64,000 nucleotides of DNA, from contig NZ_JANHMQ010000002.1 in NCBI RefSeq assembly GCF_024609325.1, positions 845,295-909,294 on the forward strand, read 5' to 3'. The notes under the pieces were generated by a model, which saw nothing but the letters and a program-made list of their open reading frames with translations, did no database searches and was not told the DNA's origin. Of this stretch, positions 35,722 to 45,100 are shown piece after piece. The translations under genes were made by a program, and so were the position numbers. The stretch's first letter is position 1, and each line of letters opens with the position of its first letter. The stretch is from Geothrix fuzhouensis (GTDB taxonomy: Bacteria > Acidobacteriota > Holophagae > Holophagales > Holophagaceae).

Positions 35722-38457
35722 GTGGCTTGCCATCGCATGCGCTATCTGACCCTGCTTCTAGCCTCTGGGGCCATCCTGTCCGCCCAGACCACCGGGTCCC
35801 TCCAGGGCCGCGTTCTGGACACCAAGGGGCGGCCGGTGGCCGGGGCCCGAGTGGTTCTGAGCGGCAGCGCCATGCAGGGCGGGCGCTCGGCCGTGACGGA
35901 TGAGACTGGATCCTTCCGGTTTGGCCTGCTGCCGCCCGGACCATGCGTCATCACAGCCACCAAGGAAGGACTAAATACCGCGAAATCGCAGCTTCAGGTT
36001 GGGCTGGATCGCACGTCCACGGTGGATCTGACGATAAATCCTGTGGCCACGGCGACAGTGGAAGTGACGGACGCAACCAGCACAGTGGACATGAAGGCCA
36101 CGACGGTGGGTGCGAACTACACCACCGATACCCTGGCGAAGTTGAACGTTTCGCGCGATTTCGCCAACATCGCCCTACTCGCCCCCGGAGTGAGCCAGGA
36201 CACCGCCGGATTCAAGGTCTACGGGTCCACGGGCGCGGAGAACAACTTCGTGGTGGATGGCATCAACGCGACCAACGTGGAATTCGGCACCAAAGGCAAG
36301 AACGTGCCCATGGAGTTCATCCAGGAATTCCAGGTGAAGACCGGTGGCTACGAGGCGGAGTACGGCAAGGCCATGGGCGGAATCATCAACGTCATCACCA
36401 AGTCGGGCGGCAATGACTTCACGGGGGATGTCTTCGTCTATTCCGAAGGTGCCTTCCTCAAGACTGGGAACAAGCATCAGAACGACTCCAATCTATCCAA
36501 GCCACTTCCGCTCGAGGACAAGACGCTCGAACTGGGCTTCGATGTGGGCGGCGCGATCATCAAGGACAAGCTCTGGTACTTCATCGCCTATGATCGGCGC
36601 AAGGAGAACCAGACCTTCGGCATCCGGCTCGGGCCTGACGCCGGCCAGCAGGCCCCGAAGGATTCCACGCGCGACCTCTTTGCCGGCAAGCTCACTTGGC
36701 GCCTGACGGAGGGCCAGAGCCTCATCGCCTCAGTGGTCGGCGACCCCGAAACCATCACGGGGGCCGTGAAGGACGCCCAGGGGACCATTGGGACCTGGAA
36801 CGGTCGTGACAAAGTAGGTGGCACGGACTTGAGCTTGCGCTACGAAGTCACTGGCGAGCGGTGGTTCGGCCAACTCCAGGTGAGTCGTCACCAGGAGACC
36901 AACTCGAAGCTGCCCGAGGGGGGCGGCGACCAGGTCCAGTACGTGGACCAGATGAACGGGGGCGCTCAGAGTGGTGGTTTCGGGCGCTGGGACGACAAGA
37001 AATTCACCCGCGATAACATCACCGGCTCCCTCACGGGCTACCTCGGATCCCATGAGGTGAAGGGCGGATTCGATCTCCAGGCCGACAAGGCCGATATCCA
37101 CCGGAGCTACACCGGAGGTCAGTTGTTGACTCGCCTCCAGGCCAGCCCGGGTGGGGACATCTACAGTCACTACTGGTGGACCACGGCCGCAGGCCAACTG
37201 ACGCCGACATTCGACGCACCCAGCATCGTCTTTGCCTCCAAGCCCAAGCATGAAAGTCAGGCCTTCTTCCTACAGGACAAGTGGAGTGTCATGCCCACAC
37301 TCACGGTGAACCTGGGCGCCCGCACGGACCAGACGAACATCAAAGACCAGTTCGGCAATACGGTCATCTCGCTCAAGAACGAGTGGGCACCGCGGGCGGG
37401 GATCATCTACGACTTCCGTGGGAAGGGCCAGGACAAGGTGTACGCCAGTTTCTCCCGCTTCTTCGAGCAGATTCCCCTGGATCTGGTGATCCGGTCCTTC
37501 AGCGTGGAGCGCAATCCCACCACCTACAACTTCAGCCAGACTGACATGGCGCCTTCCGCCCTGGCCGAAACCTACCTTGGGACCTCTTCCTCCATCGTCG
37601 GTTCCTACGTGGAACCTGTGGATACGAACCTCAAGGGCTCCTACACCGATGAGATCATCCTCGGTGTCGAATCCACTTTCCGGGATGTGTACGTCGTAGG
37701 TGCCAAGTACATTCGCCGCTATCTGGGAAGGGCCGTCGAAGATGGTCTGGACGTGAACTCCCCGCTGGGTGACTACTTCATCATGAACCCAGGCCTCAGC
37801 TCCCCGGCAGGTGTGACGTACCCCAAGGCCGTGCGTGACTATACGGGCATTGAGTTGACCGCCCAGCGCAAGTTCGCGGACCACTACACGTGGCAGTTCA
37901 GCTACTTGTGGAGCCAGCTCAAGGGCAACTACGAGGGCGCCTACCAGGGCATCGGTGGCACCGATGGCACCGGTCAGCTGGATCCCAACATCAACAGCGC
38001 CTTCGACCTGCCTGAGTTCATCGTCAACAGCTATGGACGTCTCAGTGGCGACCGCACCCACCAGGTCAAGGCGAACGGCTCCTACGAGTGGGACTTCGGC
38101 CTCACGGCCGGTGCCTCGCTCACCTACCAGACCGGTACGCCCATCAGCCGATTGGGCTATCACGACGGGTATGGGCGCTATGAGCTGTTCCTCGTCCAGC
38201 GGGGCACGGAGGGCCGCACCCCCGACACCGCGCGGCTCGACGTGAACGTGGCCTACACCATGAAAATGGCCAACAAGCAGCGGCTCCGGTTCGTGGTGGA
38301 GGTGACGAACCTCCTGGATTCCCAGACCGCCACGGTCATCGATCAGCGCTACAACTTCGCCCAAGGAGACGTGGGTCAGACGAACACGAACTACAAGGGG
38401 CCCTTCGGGTTCCAGGCACCTCGGTCCGTGCGCTTGGGCGTTCGCTACAGCTTCTGA
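35722..38457 (+). CDS. TonB-dependent receptor with N-terminal carboxypeptidase-regulatory-like domain (Oar-like)
   Basis: A 911-residue outer-membrane protein. Signal peptide (TLLLASGAILSAQ) is followed by a carboxypeptidase regulatory-like (Ig-type) domain, residues about 25-110 (GSLQGRVLDTKGRPVAGARVVL). A plug domain follows (NNFVVDGINATNVEFG, EAEYGKAMGGIINVITKSG), then a large beta-barrel ending in LGVRYSF with the terminal Phe. It likely imports an oligosaccharide, peptide or metal complex with TonB energy. GTG 35722 has GGAG five bases upstream; ATG 35737 is also possible. Confidence 0.92.
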   Translation: MACHRMRYLTLLLASGAILSAQTTGSLQGRVLDTKGRPVAGARVVLSGSAMQGGRSAVTDETGSFRFGLLPPGPCVITATKEGLNTAKSQLQVGLDRTSTVDLTINPVATATVEVTDATSTVDMKATTVGANYTTDTLAKLNVSRDFANIALLAPGVSQDTAGFKVYGSTGAENNFVVDGINATNVEFGTKGKNVPMEFIQEFQVKTGGYEAEYGKAMGGIINVITKSGGNDFTGDVFVYSEGAFLKTGNKHQNDSNLSKPLPLEDKTLELGFDVGGAIIKDKLWYFIAYDRRKENQTFGIRLGPDAGQQAPKDSTRDLFAGKLTWRLTEGQSLIASVVGDPETITGAVKDAQGTIGTWNGRDKVGGTDLSLRYEVTGERWFGQLQVSRHQETNSKLPEGGGDQVQYVDQMNGGAQSGGFGRWDDKKFTRDNITGSLTGYLGSHEVKGGFDLQADKADIHRSYTGGQLLTRLQASPGGDIYSHYWWTTAAGQLTPTFDAPSIVFASKPKHESQAFFLQDKWSVMPTLTVNLGARTDQTNIKDQFGNTVISLKNEWAPRAGIIYDFRGKGQDKVYASFSRFFEQIPLDLVIRSFSVERNPTTYNFSQTDMAPSALAETYLGTSSSIVGSYVEPVDTNLKGSYTDEIILGVESTFRDVYVVGAKYIRRYLGRAVEDGLDVNSPLGDYFIMNPGLSSPAGVTYPKAVRDYTGIELTAQRKFADHYTWQFSYLWSQLKGNYEGAYQGIGGTDGTGQLDPNINSAFDLPEFIVNSYGRLSGDRTHQVKANGSYEWDFGLTAGASLTYQTGTPISRLGYHDGYGRYELFLVQRGTEGRTPDTARLDVNVAYTMKMANKQRLRFVVEVTNLLDSQTATVIDQRYNFAQGDVGQTNTNYKGPFGFQAPRSVRLGVRYSF

Positions 38458-38477
38458 TTTCGAAAAAATCATCAGTG

Positions 38478-38510
38478 GAGCGGCTCCTTCGGGGGCCGCT
38501 CTGTTCTTAC
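38478..38510 (+). terminator. Rho-independent terminator after the TonB-dependent receptor
   Basis: 10-bp stem (one G-T pair) closed by a TTCG tetraloop, 38478-38501, followed by TGTTCTT. Confidence 0.75.
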
Positions 38511-38513
38511 GTC

Positions 38514-38798
38514 CTACAGCACCTTCGGTACCACAAAGTGCCCCCGGTCCTGCTCTGGCGCGTTGGCCAAGGCCTCGGCCTGGGTGAAGGTGTCGCGCGG
38601 CTCATCTTCCCGTCGGGGCAGGGGCTTGCCGAGACCGGCGAGCATGGGCTCCACCCCGTCCAGGGCCAGCTCGTCCAGGCTGGCCGCATGGGTGAGCATC
38701 CGCGCCATGGCCAGGCGCATGGGTTCGATCTCCTCCTCCCGCAGGCTCAGGTGGGCCAGGGCAGCGCAGCGCAGCACATCCTCGCGGGTGACGTCCAT
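38514..38798 (-). CDS. gatC: Asp/Glu-tRNA amidotransferase subunit C
   Basis: A 94-residue protein of normal length with the GatC pattern VTREDVLRCAALAHLSL at the start, LDGVEPM in the middle and a late FVVPKVL end. It stabilises GatA-GatB in the amidation of misacylated Glu-tRNA-Gln or Asp-tRNA-Asn. gatA and gatB are not adjacent; tsaD is directly upstream. Confidence 0.93.
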   Translation of the reverse strand: MDVTREDVLRCAALAHLSLREEEIEPMRLAMARMLTHAASLDELALDGVEPMLAGLGKPLPRREDEPRDTFTQAEALANAPEQDRGHFVVPKVL

Positions 38799-38799
38799 A

Positions 38800-39822
38800 T
38801 CAGGCTCCCAGTTTGAGGTCGGCGTCGGCGTTCTGGAGCCAGGGCTCGCGGTCGGGCTCCAGCAGCGCGCCGGCCGCGGCGATCATGGCGCCATTGTCGG
38901 TGCAGAGGCGCGGTTCAGGAATGGCCAGGATCAGGCCAGTCTTCAAGGTCAGCACGGCGGCTTCGGCCCGCAACCGCGAATTGCAGGCCACGCCGCCGCT
39001 GATCACCAGGCTGCGGGCACCGTGTTCCTCCGCCAGGGTGGGAATGGGCTTCAGCAGCCAGGTGGAGATGGCTTCCTGCAGGCTGCGGCAGAGTCCCTGC
39101 ACCTCAGGATCCTCGGCCCCCGCCGCGGCAAGGCGCGGGTTCCGCTCCACCCGCAGTTTTACCCCGGTCTTCAGGCCGGAAAAGCTCCAGGAGGCTTTGC
39201 CGTCACGGAACTTCGGCGGCGTGAAGGGCTCTGCGGAGCGAGCCGCCACCTGGGCGCAGGCATCCACCACCGGGCCACCGGGGTAGCCCAGGTTCAGCAT
39301 CCGGGCGGTCTTGTCGAAGGCTTCGCCCGCGGCATCATCGCGGGTCTTCTGAAGGAGCTGGAGCGACGTCCAGTCCTTCGCCAGATAGAGATGGGTGTGT
39401 CCCCCGGACACCAGCAGCACCAGGGCCGGGAAAGGCAGGCCAGGGTTGGCGAAGCGTGCGGCGTTGAGGTGTCCCAGCAGGTGGTGGACGCCCACCCAGG
39501 GCAGGCCCTCGCGCCAGGCTACGGCCTTGCTGGCGCTGAAGGTCGCCAGCAGGCTGCCCACCAGACCGGGGCCACGAGTGACGGCGATGCGGTCGAGGTC
39601 CCTCAGCCCGATTCCGGCTTGCGCCAGGGCTCCGGCCATGACCGCGCGCACCTGCAGCAGGTGCTCCCGCGCCGCCAACTCAGGCACCACGCCCCCGAAA
39701 GGGCCATGGATGGCATCCTGGCTCTCCCGCACCAGGGAGCGCAGCATGGGGCCTGCGGCCGTCTCCTCCACCACCGCGGCGGAGCAGTCGTCGCAGGAGG
39801 ATTCCAGGCCGAGGATCAGCAT
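38800..39822 (-). CDS. tsaD: tRNA N6-threonylcarbamoyladenosine transferase
   Basis: A 340-residue ASKHA-fold enzyme that attaches threonylcarbamoyl to A37 of ANN-decoding tRNAs. Signature LGLESSCDDCSAAVV is present, with metal ligands in HHLLGH (His114, His118), the TRGPGLVGSL loop and a late GGVACNSRLR segment. Works with TsaB, TsaC and TsaE, not encoded nearby. It has a one-base gap to gatC. Confidence 0.97.
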   Translation of the reverse strand: MLILGLESSCDDCSAAVVEETAAGPMLRSLVRESQDAIHGPFGGVVPELAAREHLLQVRAVMAGALAQAGIGLRDLDRIAVTRGPGLVGSLLATFSASKAVAWREGLPWVGVHHLLGHLNAARFANPGLPFPALVLLVSGGHTHLYLAKDWTSLQLLQKTRDDAAGEAFDKTARMLNLGYPGGPVVDACAQVAARSAEPFTPPKFRDGKASWSFSGLKTGVKLRVERNPRLAAAGAEDPEVQGLCRSLQEAISTWLLKPIPTLAEEHGARSLVISGGVACNSRLRAEAAVLTLKTGLILAIPEPRLCTDNGAMIAAAGALLEPDREPWLQNADADLKLGA

Positions 39823-39845
39823 CCGTCAAGTGTATCCTGGCCCCA

Positions 39846-42116
39846 ATGGCCCTCGTCCCCACTCGCATCCAGCTGAACCGTCCGCTACCGCCCCTCACCT
39901 ATCTGGCTCCCGAGGGCCTGCCGGCGGGCGTGCGGGTGCGGGTGCGGGTGCGGAACAGTTTGGCGGTGGGGTTGGCCATGGGGCCCGACCCTGCGCCGCC
40001 GGCGGCGAAGCTGCGGCCCGTAGATGCGGTCATCGATCCCTTCCCGCTACTGCCGCCGAAGCTGCGGGAGCTGCAGGCCTTCGCCGCGCGCTACTACGGC
40101 TGCCTGGAGGCCCACCTATTGCCCTTGAGCCTGCCACAGGCCTTGCTGCCTCACTGGGAGGCGGAGGAAGATGGCCAGCGGCTCTCCTTCCACCGCGACC
40201 GGGGTGCCTGGGAGGTGCTTGCCGAGCTGGGTGAGGCCTGGCACCGCGACCCGTCCATCCTGCCGACCCTATTGCACCGGGCTGCCCTGCGCGGGGCCGG
40301 ATTCACGGAGGTCCGCCTCACCGGCGCGCCGCATCCGCCACGAGTGACGCCATCTCAAGCCAAGGTGCTGCTAGCGCTGGAGGACGCGGGCGGGGCGCTG
40401 ATGGAACCGGAGCTGCTGGGAGCCGCAGATGTGGGCGCCTCGGTACTGGGCACCCTGGAAAAGCGGGGGCTCATCGAACGGATGAAGCGGGTGGATCTGC
40501 TGGGTCAGCGGCGCGAGGCGGGGGTGGACCGCACGGTGGTCCTGAACGAAGAACAGCGGACGGCCTTGGAGGCGGTGACGCTCGGGGCCTTTGGCGTCCA
40601 CCTGCTCCAGGGTGTCACGGGGTCCGGCAAGACGGAGGTGTACCTCGAATTGGCCGAGCGGGTGCTGGCGGCGGGTCGGCGAGTGCTCTGGCTGGTGCCG
40701 GAGATCGGACTCACAGCCCGGTTGCTCGATCGTCTGGAGGCCAGGTTCCCGGGGCGCATCGCCGTGGGCCACGCGGGGCTCAACGCGGGAGAGAAGCATG
40801 GCGACGTGGTGCGCCTGCTGTTCAACGGGGCTGATCTCTTCGTGGGTGTGCGGAATGCGGTGCTGGCGCCTATGCGTGATATCGGCCTCATCATCGTGGA
40901 CGAGGAGCATGAGGGTTCCTACAAGTCGGAGGAACATCCCCGCATCCACGCCCGGGATCTGGCCATCAAGCGGGCCCAGCTCGAGGGATGCCCCATCGTG
41001 CTGGGTAGCGCCACGCCGAGCCTGGAAAGCTGGCAGGCTGCGCAGGCTGGTCGGTATCATCTGCTGCGGCTGAAGCAGCGGCCCGAGGGCATCACGCTGC
41101 CCACGGTGGAGATCGTGGATTTGCGGGAGGCCTACCGTCAGCTGCGGAGGAAGGTGATCCTCACGCCGACGTTGATGCAGGCCCTGTCAGACATCCTGGT
41201 GAAAAAGGAGCAGGCTCTCCTGCTGCTGAACCGCCGGGGCTATGAGAATTTCTGGATGTGCCGGGCCTGTGGCAAAACCCTGGGCTGCCCACACTGTGCC
41301 ATCTCGCTCACCTATCACCGGGGCGACTTTCGGCTGCGCTGCCACCTCTGCGGCCACGAGACCGTGCCACCCGAGACCTGCCCCGACTGTGGCGCCGATC
41401 ACCTGCGCGGTGTGGGCGAAGGCACCGAGCAGGTGGAGGAACACCTGAACCAGCTCTTCCCCACTGCCCGCATCCTGCGCCTGGACCGCGACACCACACG
41501 CCGCCGGGGTTCCTTCGAGGCCGGCCTGCTGGCCGCCGAGGCCGGGGAAGTGGACATCCTGGTGGGTACCCAGATGCTGGCCAAGGGCCACACCTTCCCG
41601 AAGCTCACGCTCGTGGGTGTGCTCAACGCGGACCAAGGCCTGAAGGTGGCCGACTTCCGGGCCTCCGAGCGCACCTTCCAGCTGCTCACCCAGGTGGCGG
41701 GCCGGGCCGGACGTGCGGAACTGGCGGGCCGGGTGATCCTCCAGACCTACTCGCCGGAGCATCCGGCCATCACCTACGCCCTGGCCCAGGACTTCGAAGG
41801 CTTCGCGGCCTCGGAACTGCCCTTCCGCGAGGGCCTGGGTTATCCGCCCTTCACGGCGCTCTCCCTCTACCGAGCCGAAGCCGACACCCTGCGGGAGGCG
41901 CAGGAGGCCCTGGATGGGTTCAGGCAACGGCTCTCCGTCCCCGGCCTGCGTGTGCTCGGCCCCCTGGAGGCGCCCGTGCCCCGCGTGCGCGACCGCTGGC
42001 GCATGCACCTGCTGCTCAAGGGCCCCCGCGGCGCCCTCGGCGAAGTCCTCGCCCGCCATCCCTTAGCCCCGGGCGGTCCCATCAGCCTCGATCGGGATCC
42101 CATCCAGTTTGGGTAG
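39846..42116 (+). CDS. priA: Primosomal protein N' (replication restart helicase)
   Basis: A 756-residue superfamily 2 helicase. Walker A GVTGSGKTEVY, DEXH box IIVDEEHEGSYK, eight zinc-ligand cysteines (CRACGKTLGCPHC and CHLCGHET...CPDCGADH), motif V/VI region LVGTQMLAKGHTFPKL and QVAGRAGRAE are all present. The N-terminal 3'-end-binding domain is also recognisable (LTYLAPEGLPAGVRVRV). It reloads the replisome at stalled forks. It diverges from tsaD, with 23 bases between starts. Confidence 0.97.
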   Translation: MALVPTRIQLNRPLPPLTYLAPEGLPAGVRVRVRVRNSLAVGLAMGPDPAPPAAKLRPVDAVIDPFPLLPPKLRELQAFAARYYGCLEAHLLPLSLPQALLPHWEAEEDGQRLSFHRDRGAWEVLAELGEAWHRDPSILPTLLHRAALRGAGFTEVRLTGAPHPPRVTPSQAKVLLALEDAGGALMEPELLGAADVGASVLGTLEKRGLIERMKRVDLLGQRREAGVDRTVVLNEEQRTALEAVTLGAFGVHLLQGVTGSGKTEVYLELAERVLAAGRRVLWLVPEIGLTARLLDRLEARFPGRIAVGHAGLNAGEKHGDVVRLLFNGADLFVGVRNAVLAPMRDIGLIIVDEEHEGSYKSEEHPRIHARDLAIKRAQLEGCPIVLGSATPSLESWQAAQAGRYHLLRLKQRPEGITLPTVEIVDLREAYRQLRRKVILTPTLMQALSDILVKKEQALLLLNRRGYENFWMCRACGKTLGCPHCAISLTYHRGDFRLRCHLCGHETVPPETCPDCGADHLRGVGEGTEQVEEHLNQLFPTARILRLDRDTTRRRGSFEAGLLAAEAGEVDILVGTQMLAKGHTFPKLTLVGVLNADQGLKVADFRASERTFQLLTQVAGRAGRAELAGRVILQTYSPEHPAITYALAQDFEGFAASELPFREGLGYPPFTALSLYRAEADTLREAQEALDGFRQRLSVPGLRVLGPLEAPVPRVRDRWRMHLLLKGPRGALGEVLARHPLAPGGPISLDRDPIQFG

Positions 42117-42140
42117 AAAAAAGGGCCCCCGAAGGGGCCC
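42117..42140 (-). terminator. Rho-independent terminator of the pilus operon
   Basis: GGGCCCC-CGAA/TTCG-GGGGCCC stem; on the minus strand it is followed by TTTTTT. It abuts the priA stop and may also weakly end priA. Confidence 0.8.
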
Positions 42141-42162
42141 GTGGTTTGGTTAAAAGACGAAT

Positions 42163-45100
42163 CTAGCGAACGATGCGCCAGGTGCGGAGACGGAACCCGG
42201 GTTTTCTAGAGGTGTCCTTCACGGCCTTGATGTCAGGTGTGTTTTCTCCGATCTGAGCGTTGAAGGTGCCTTGCTTGGAACTGATGGCCCCCCCCTGGAC
42301 TACCCGGTCGCCAGCATCGGTGAGCTGACTGCTCAGGGAGTTGAAGTAGAAGGCAAGACCGTTGCAGGAGTCGTCGCCCCGGTTTGCGTCATCGGTGTTG
42401 CCTACGGTGCCTGGAGTAGTGCCGGTGGCATCTGGCTCTACCTGGGTGCGCAAGGCGAGTGGTCGCAGGATGTCGCATTCGCGGAAAGTTCGAGTGAACT
42501 GGTTGGAAGAGCAGTCAAATCCGGTATTGCCCTTGATACTGAATAGGCTGAGGAAAAGTGCGCCTTCCTTGGCAAGGGGACTCACCAGCAACTTGTCGTG
42601 GGTATTTCCGCCGTAGGCGCCGGGCAGAGTTCCGTTCAACAGGCTGAAGTAGTACCCATTGTGGTTCTTCCACAGGTAGGTAGCATTCGAAGAATCCAGG
42701 CGAGGATCGCTATAAGAGGTCGCCCATGCAGCCGTGCCTGCGGTGTTGTCATCAATGAGTTGGAGGTCAGAATCGAGAATGCCATTGGCATCCAGGCTCT
42801 GGGCAGCACTATCTTGACGATCCGCGATCACATAGAGTCGATCGGTGGTCGGTGGAGCAGCGGGGGCTGAGTAGCCGCTTATGCTCATGGATTCGTCAGC
42901 ATCTGTGGGATTGTTTCGGTCACCAGCTCCTGCGGCGACCATCACAGTGACCGGGCGGAGTTGGGTACCGTCCGCTTCGGTCACGTAGACCGGGAACCCG
43001 GTGGAAAGCTTAAATGCCTCCGGCTTGTTGGTGAAGCGCTGCTGGGGAACGGTGGCGTTCTTACTGGCTCGACGGAGGAAGCGTGGGGAACCCCAACTCT
43101 TGATATCGCTGTAATCCAGGCGGAATCCAGTGGCAGCTCCCGTGTTGAGGGTGGAGCCGATGGCGGAGATGTTCCCCTTGTAGTCAGCCCAATAAATACG
43201 TTGGGTCTGGTCATCGCCCAAGAACATCTGGACTGGAGTGACACCGCCCCCAATGGCACCAGCTTCGGCATCGTCCTTGAAATCCCAGAGCTTGAGCCGA
43301 CTGCCATCCAGGGGATTAAGAGCCAAGATGAGTTGGCCCATGCCTTGTTCGGAGGTGATGGTACCCAGGGCGCGGTAACGTGCGTTGACCTCATTGTTGG
43401 CATAGCCGCCACCGAGGAAGACAGCTGGGGTTCCCCTTACATCGTCGGTTCCGTTCTTTACGGTGGCGAAGGTGGGAACGGAACTGCTCATGCCCATGGT
43501 TTTGATAGCCGGGTCACTCGAAAGGAGCGGTTGCACGGACCAGGCGACTAAGGGATTGGTCGGCGAGGCACCTGTGTTGTTATTTGTGCTTCCACTGATA
43601 GCCAGGGCCCAGTAGCTTCGCCCACCTTTGCGCTCCCCGAAGACTGCTACCGCATCCTCCCCAGCACTGACCCGAGTGTCGCCACGCAGCGAAGTGCTGG
43701 ATGGCATGTCCTTGAAGTAGAGGACTGGATCACCGTCCACTAGATACGCGTGCTTGCCATTGGGCCCCCTGTTGACATAGACCTCGTAGAGCTTCCTGAG
43801 GACATCCTGGGGGATAAAGGACCATAATTCAGTGGCGTAGGCCGTGACTTTCCCAAGCCTTGAAACCACTACGCCATTGGCATCTGAAGTGTCGGCCTTT
43901 CCGGTGGCCGCCACCTCTCCGAAGCAGTGGAACTGGCCCATGTTGGTGCCCACCATGAGGAGACGAGCGTGCAGGTCGTCCCAGGTGGTTGGGGCGCCTT
44001 GGAAGGTGGACCACTGGCTGAGCATGGCGCCGCTGATGCGGTCCTTGGAGAGTTCCACAGCCAGCGGGGCGCTGTTGATGATGTCACCCATGATGTCGAT
44101 TCGGTTGGTGGCCCCGCTATCGTTCGTGTTCTTCCCACGGATGAAGTCGATGAAGTTCGCCACCTCCGTCGCCGAAGCGCCAAGGTAGGTCTGCAAGTGG
44201 CCTGTTAGTGTGGTATTGCCAGAATTGAAGCTCACCAGAGCATTGGCCGTGCCTAGGGGATCAATGGTGTAGACCGTGCGGCTAGACCAGAGCAACGGGT
44301 TGCCCAGGACTCCATTGGTGTACACCGGGCGATCAAGCGCGACATCAGCCGTGTTGTATACACCGAAGATGTCATAAGCCGACCAGAGGTGGTGATGGTC
44401 GAAGTCGGAGATGCCGTATTTGATTGGGTTTGTCGTAGCATCCAGGACGGCCCGGGTGTCCTCGCCTTGGGACCCATAGAAAGTGAAGGTTTCGCGTTTG
44501 ATTCCAGCAGCGTCGGTTGTTTCGGTGCGGGCGATACCGACGGCGAAAAGGTTGCCGCTCCATACAGGGGTGGTCTGCTGGGTCTTGAAGATGCCGAAGT
44601 AGGCCTGAGTGGTGGTGCGGGCGCCAGTGCTGGGCGTAGCCGGGGCTGACAGGGTGGCGCGAGCGGCCACGATGTAGTTCGCCAGGTCGTCGAAATTTTT
44701 CTTGAGTGCCGCCGGGTCCGCAGAAGGGTAATAGCGGACTTTGCCGTTATCCGCGACATCCGTGATGGGATAGTCATCGGGATTGCCGTTGGCACTACGC
44801 CACCTTCCGTAACCTGCATCGGTGCGGTAGGGATCTGCCCACTGGGCCACCCGGAAGTACCATTCGTGGGAATTTCGCCCACTGTTATCGCTCTGGAACT
44901 TATAGGCACCAGGGATGGCGATGCTCACAACCATGGTCTGGATCTTGGCCTGGTGGGGGTCTGAACCGATGTTCCAGGGGGCCCCCCAGGGAGTGTCGCC
45001 ATTGGGACCGAAGGTATCGAGTACGGAGAGATTCTTCCGGAAAGCCGCGGTGGATGCGAGCACGCCAGGGAAGAAGGATTCCTGGCCGGGGACTAGCGAT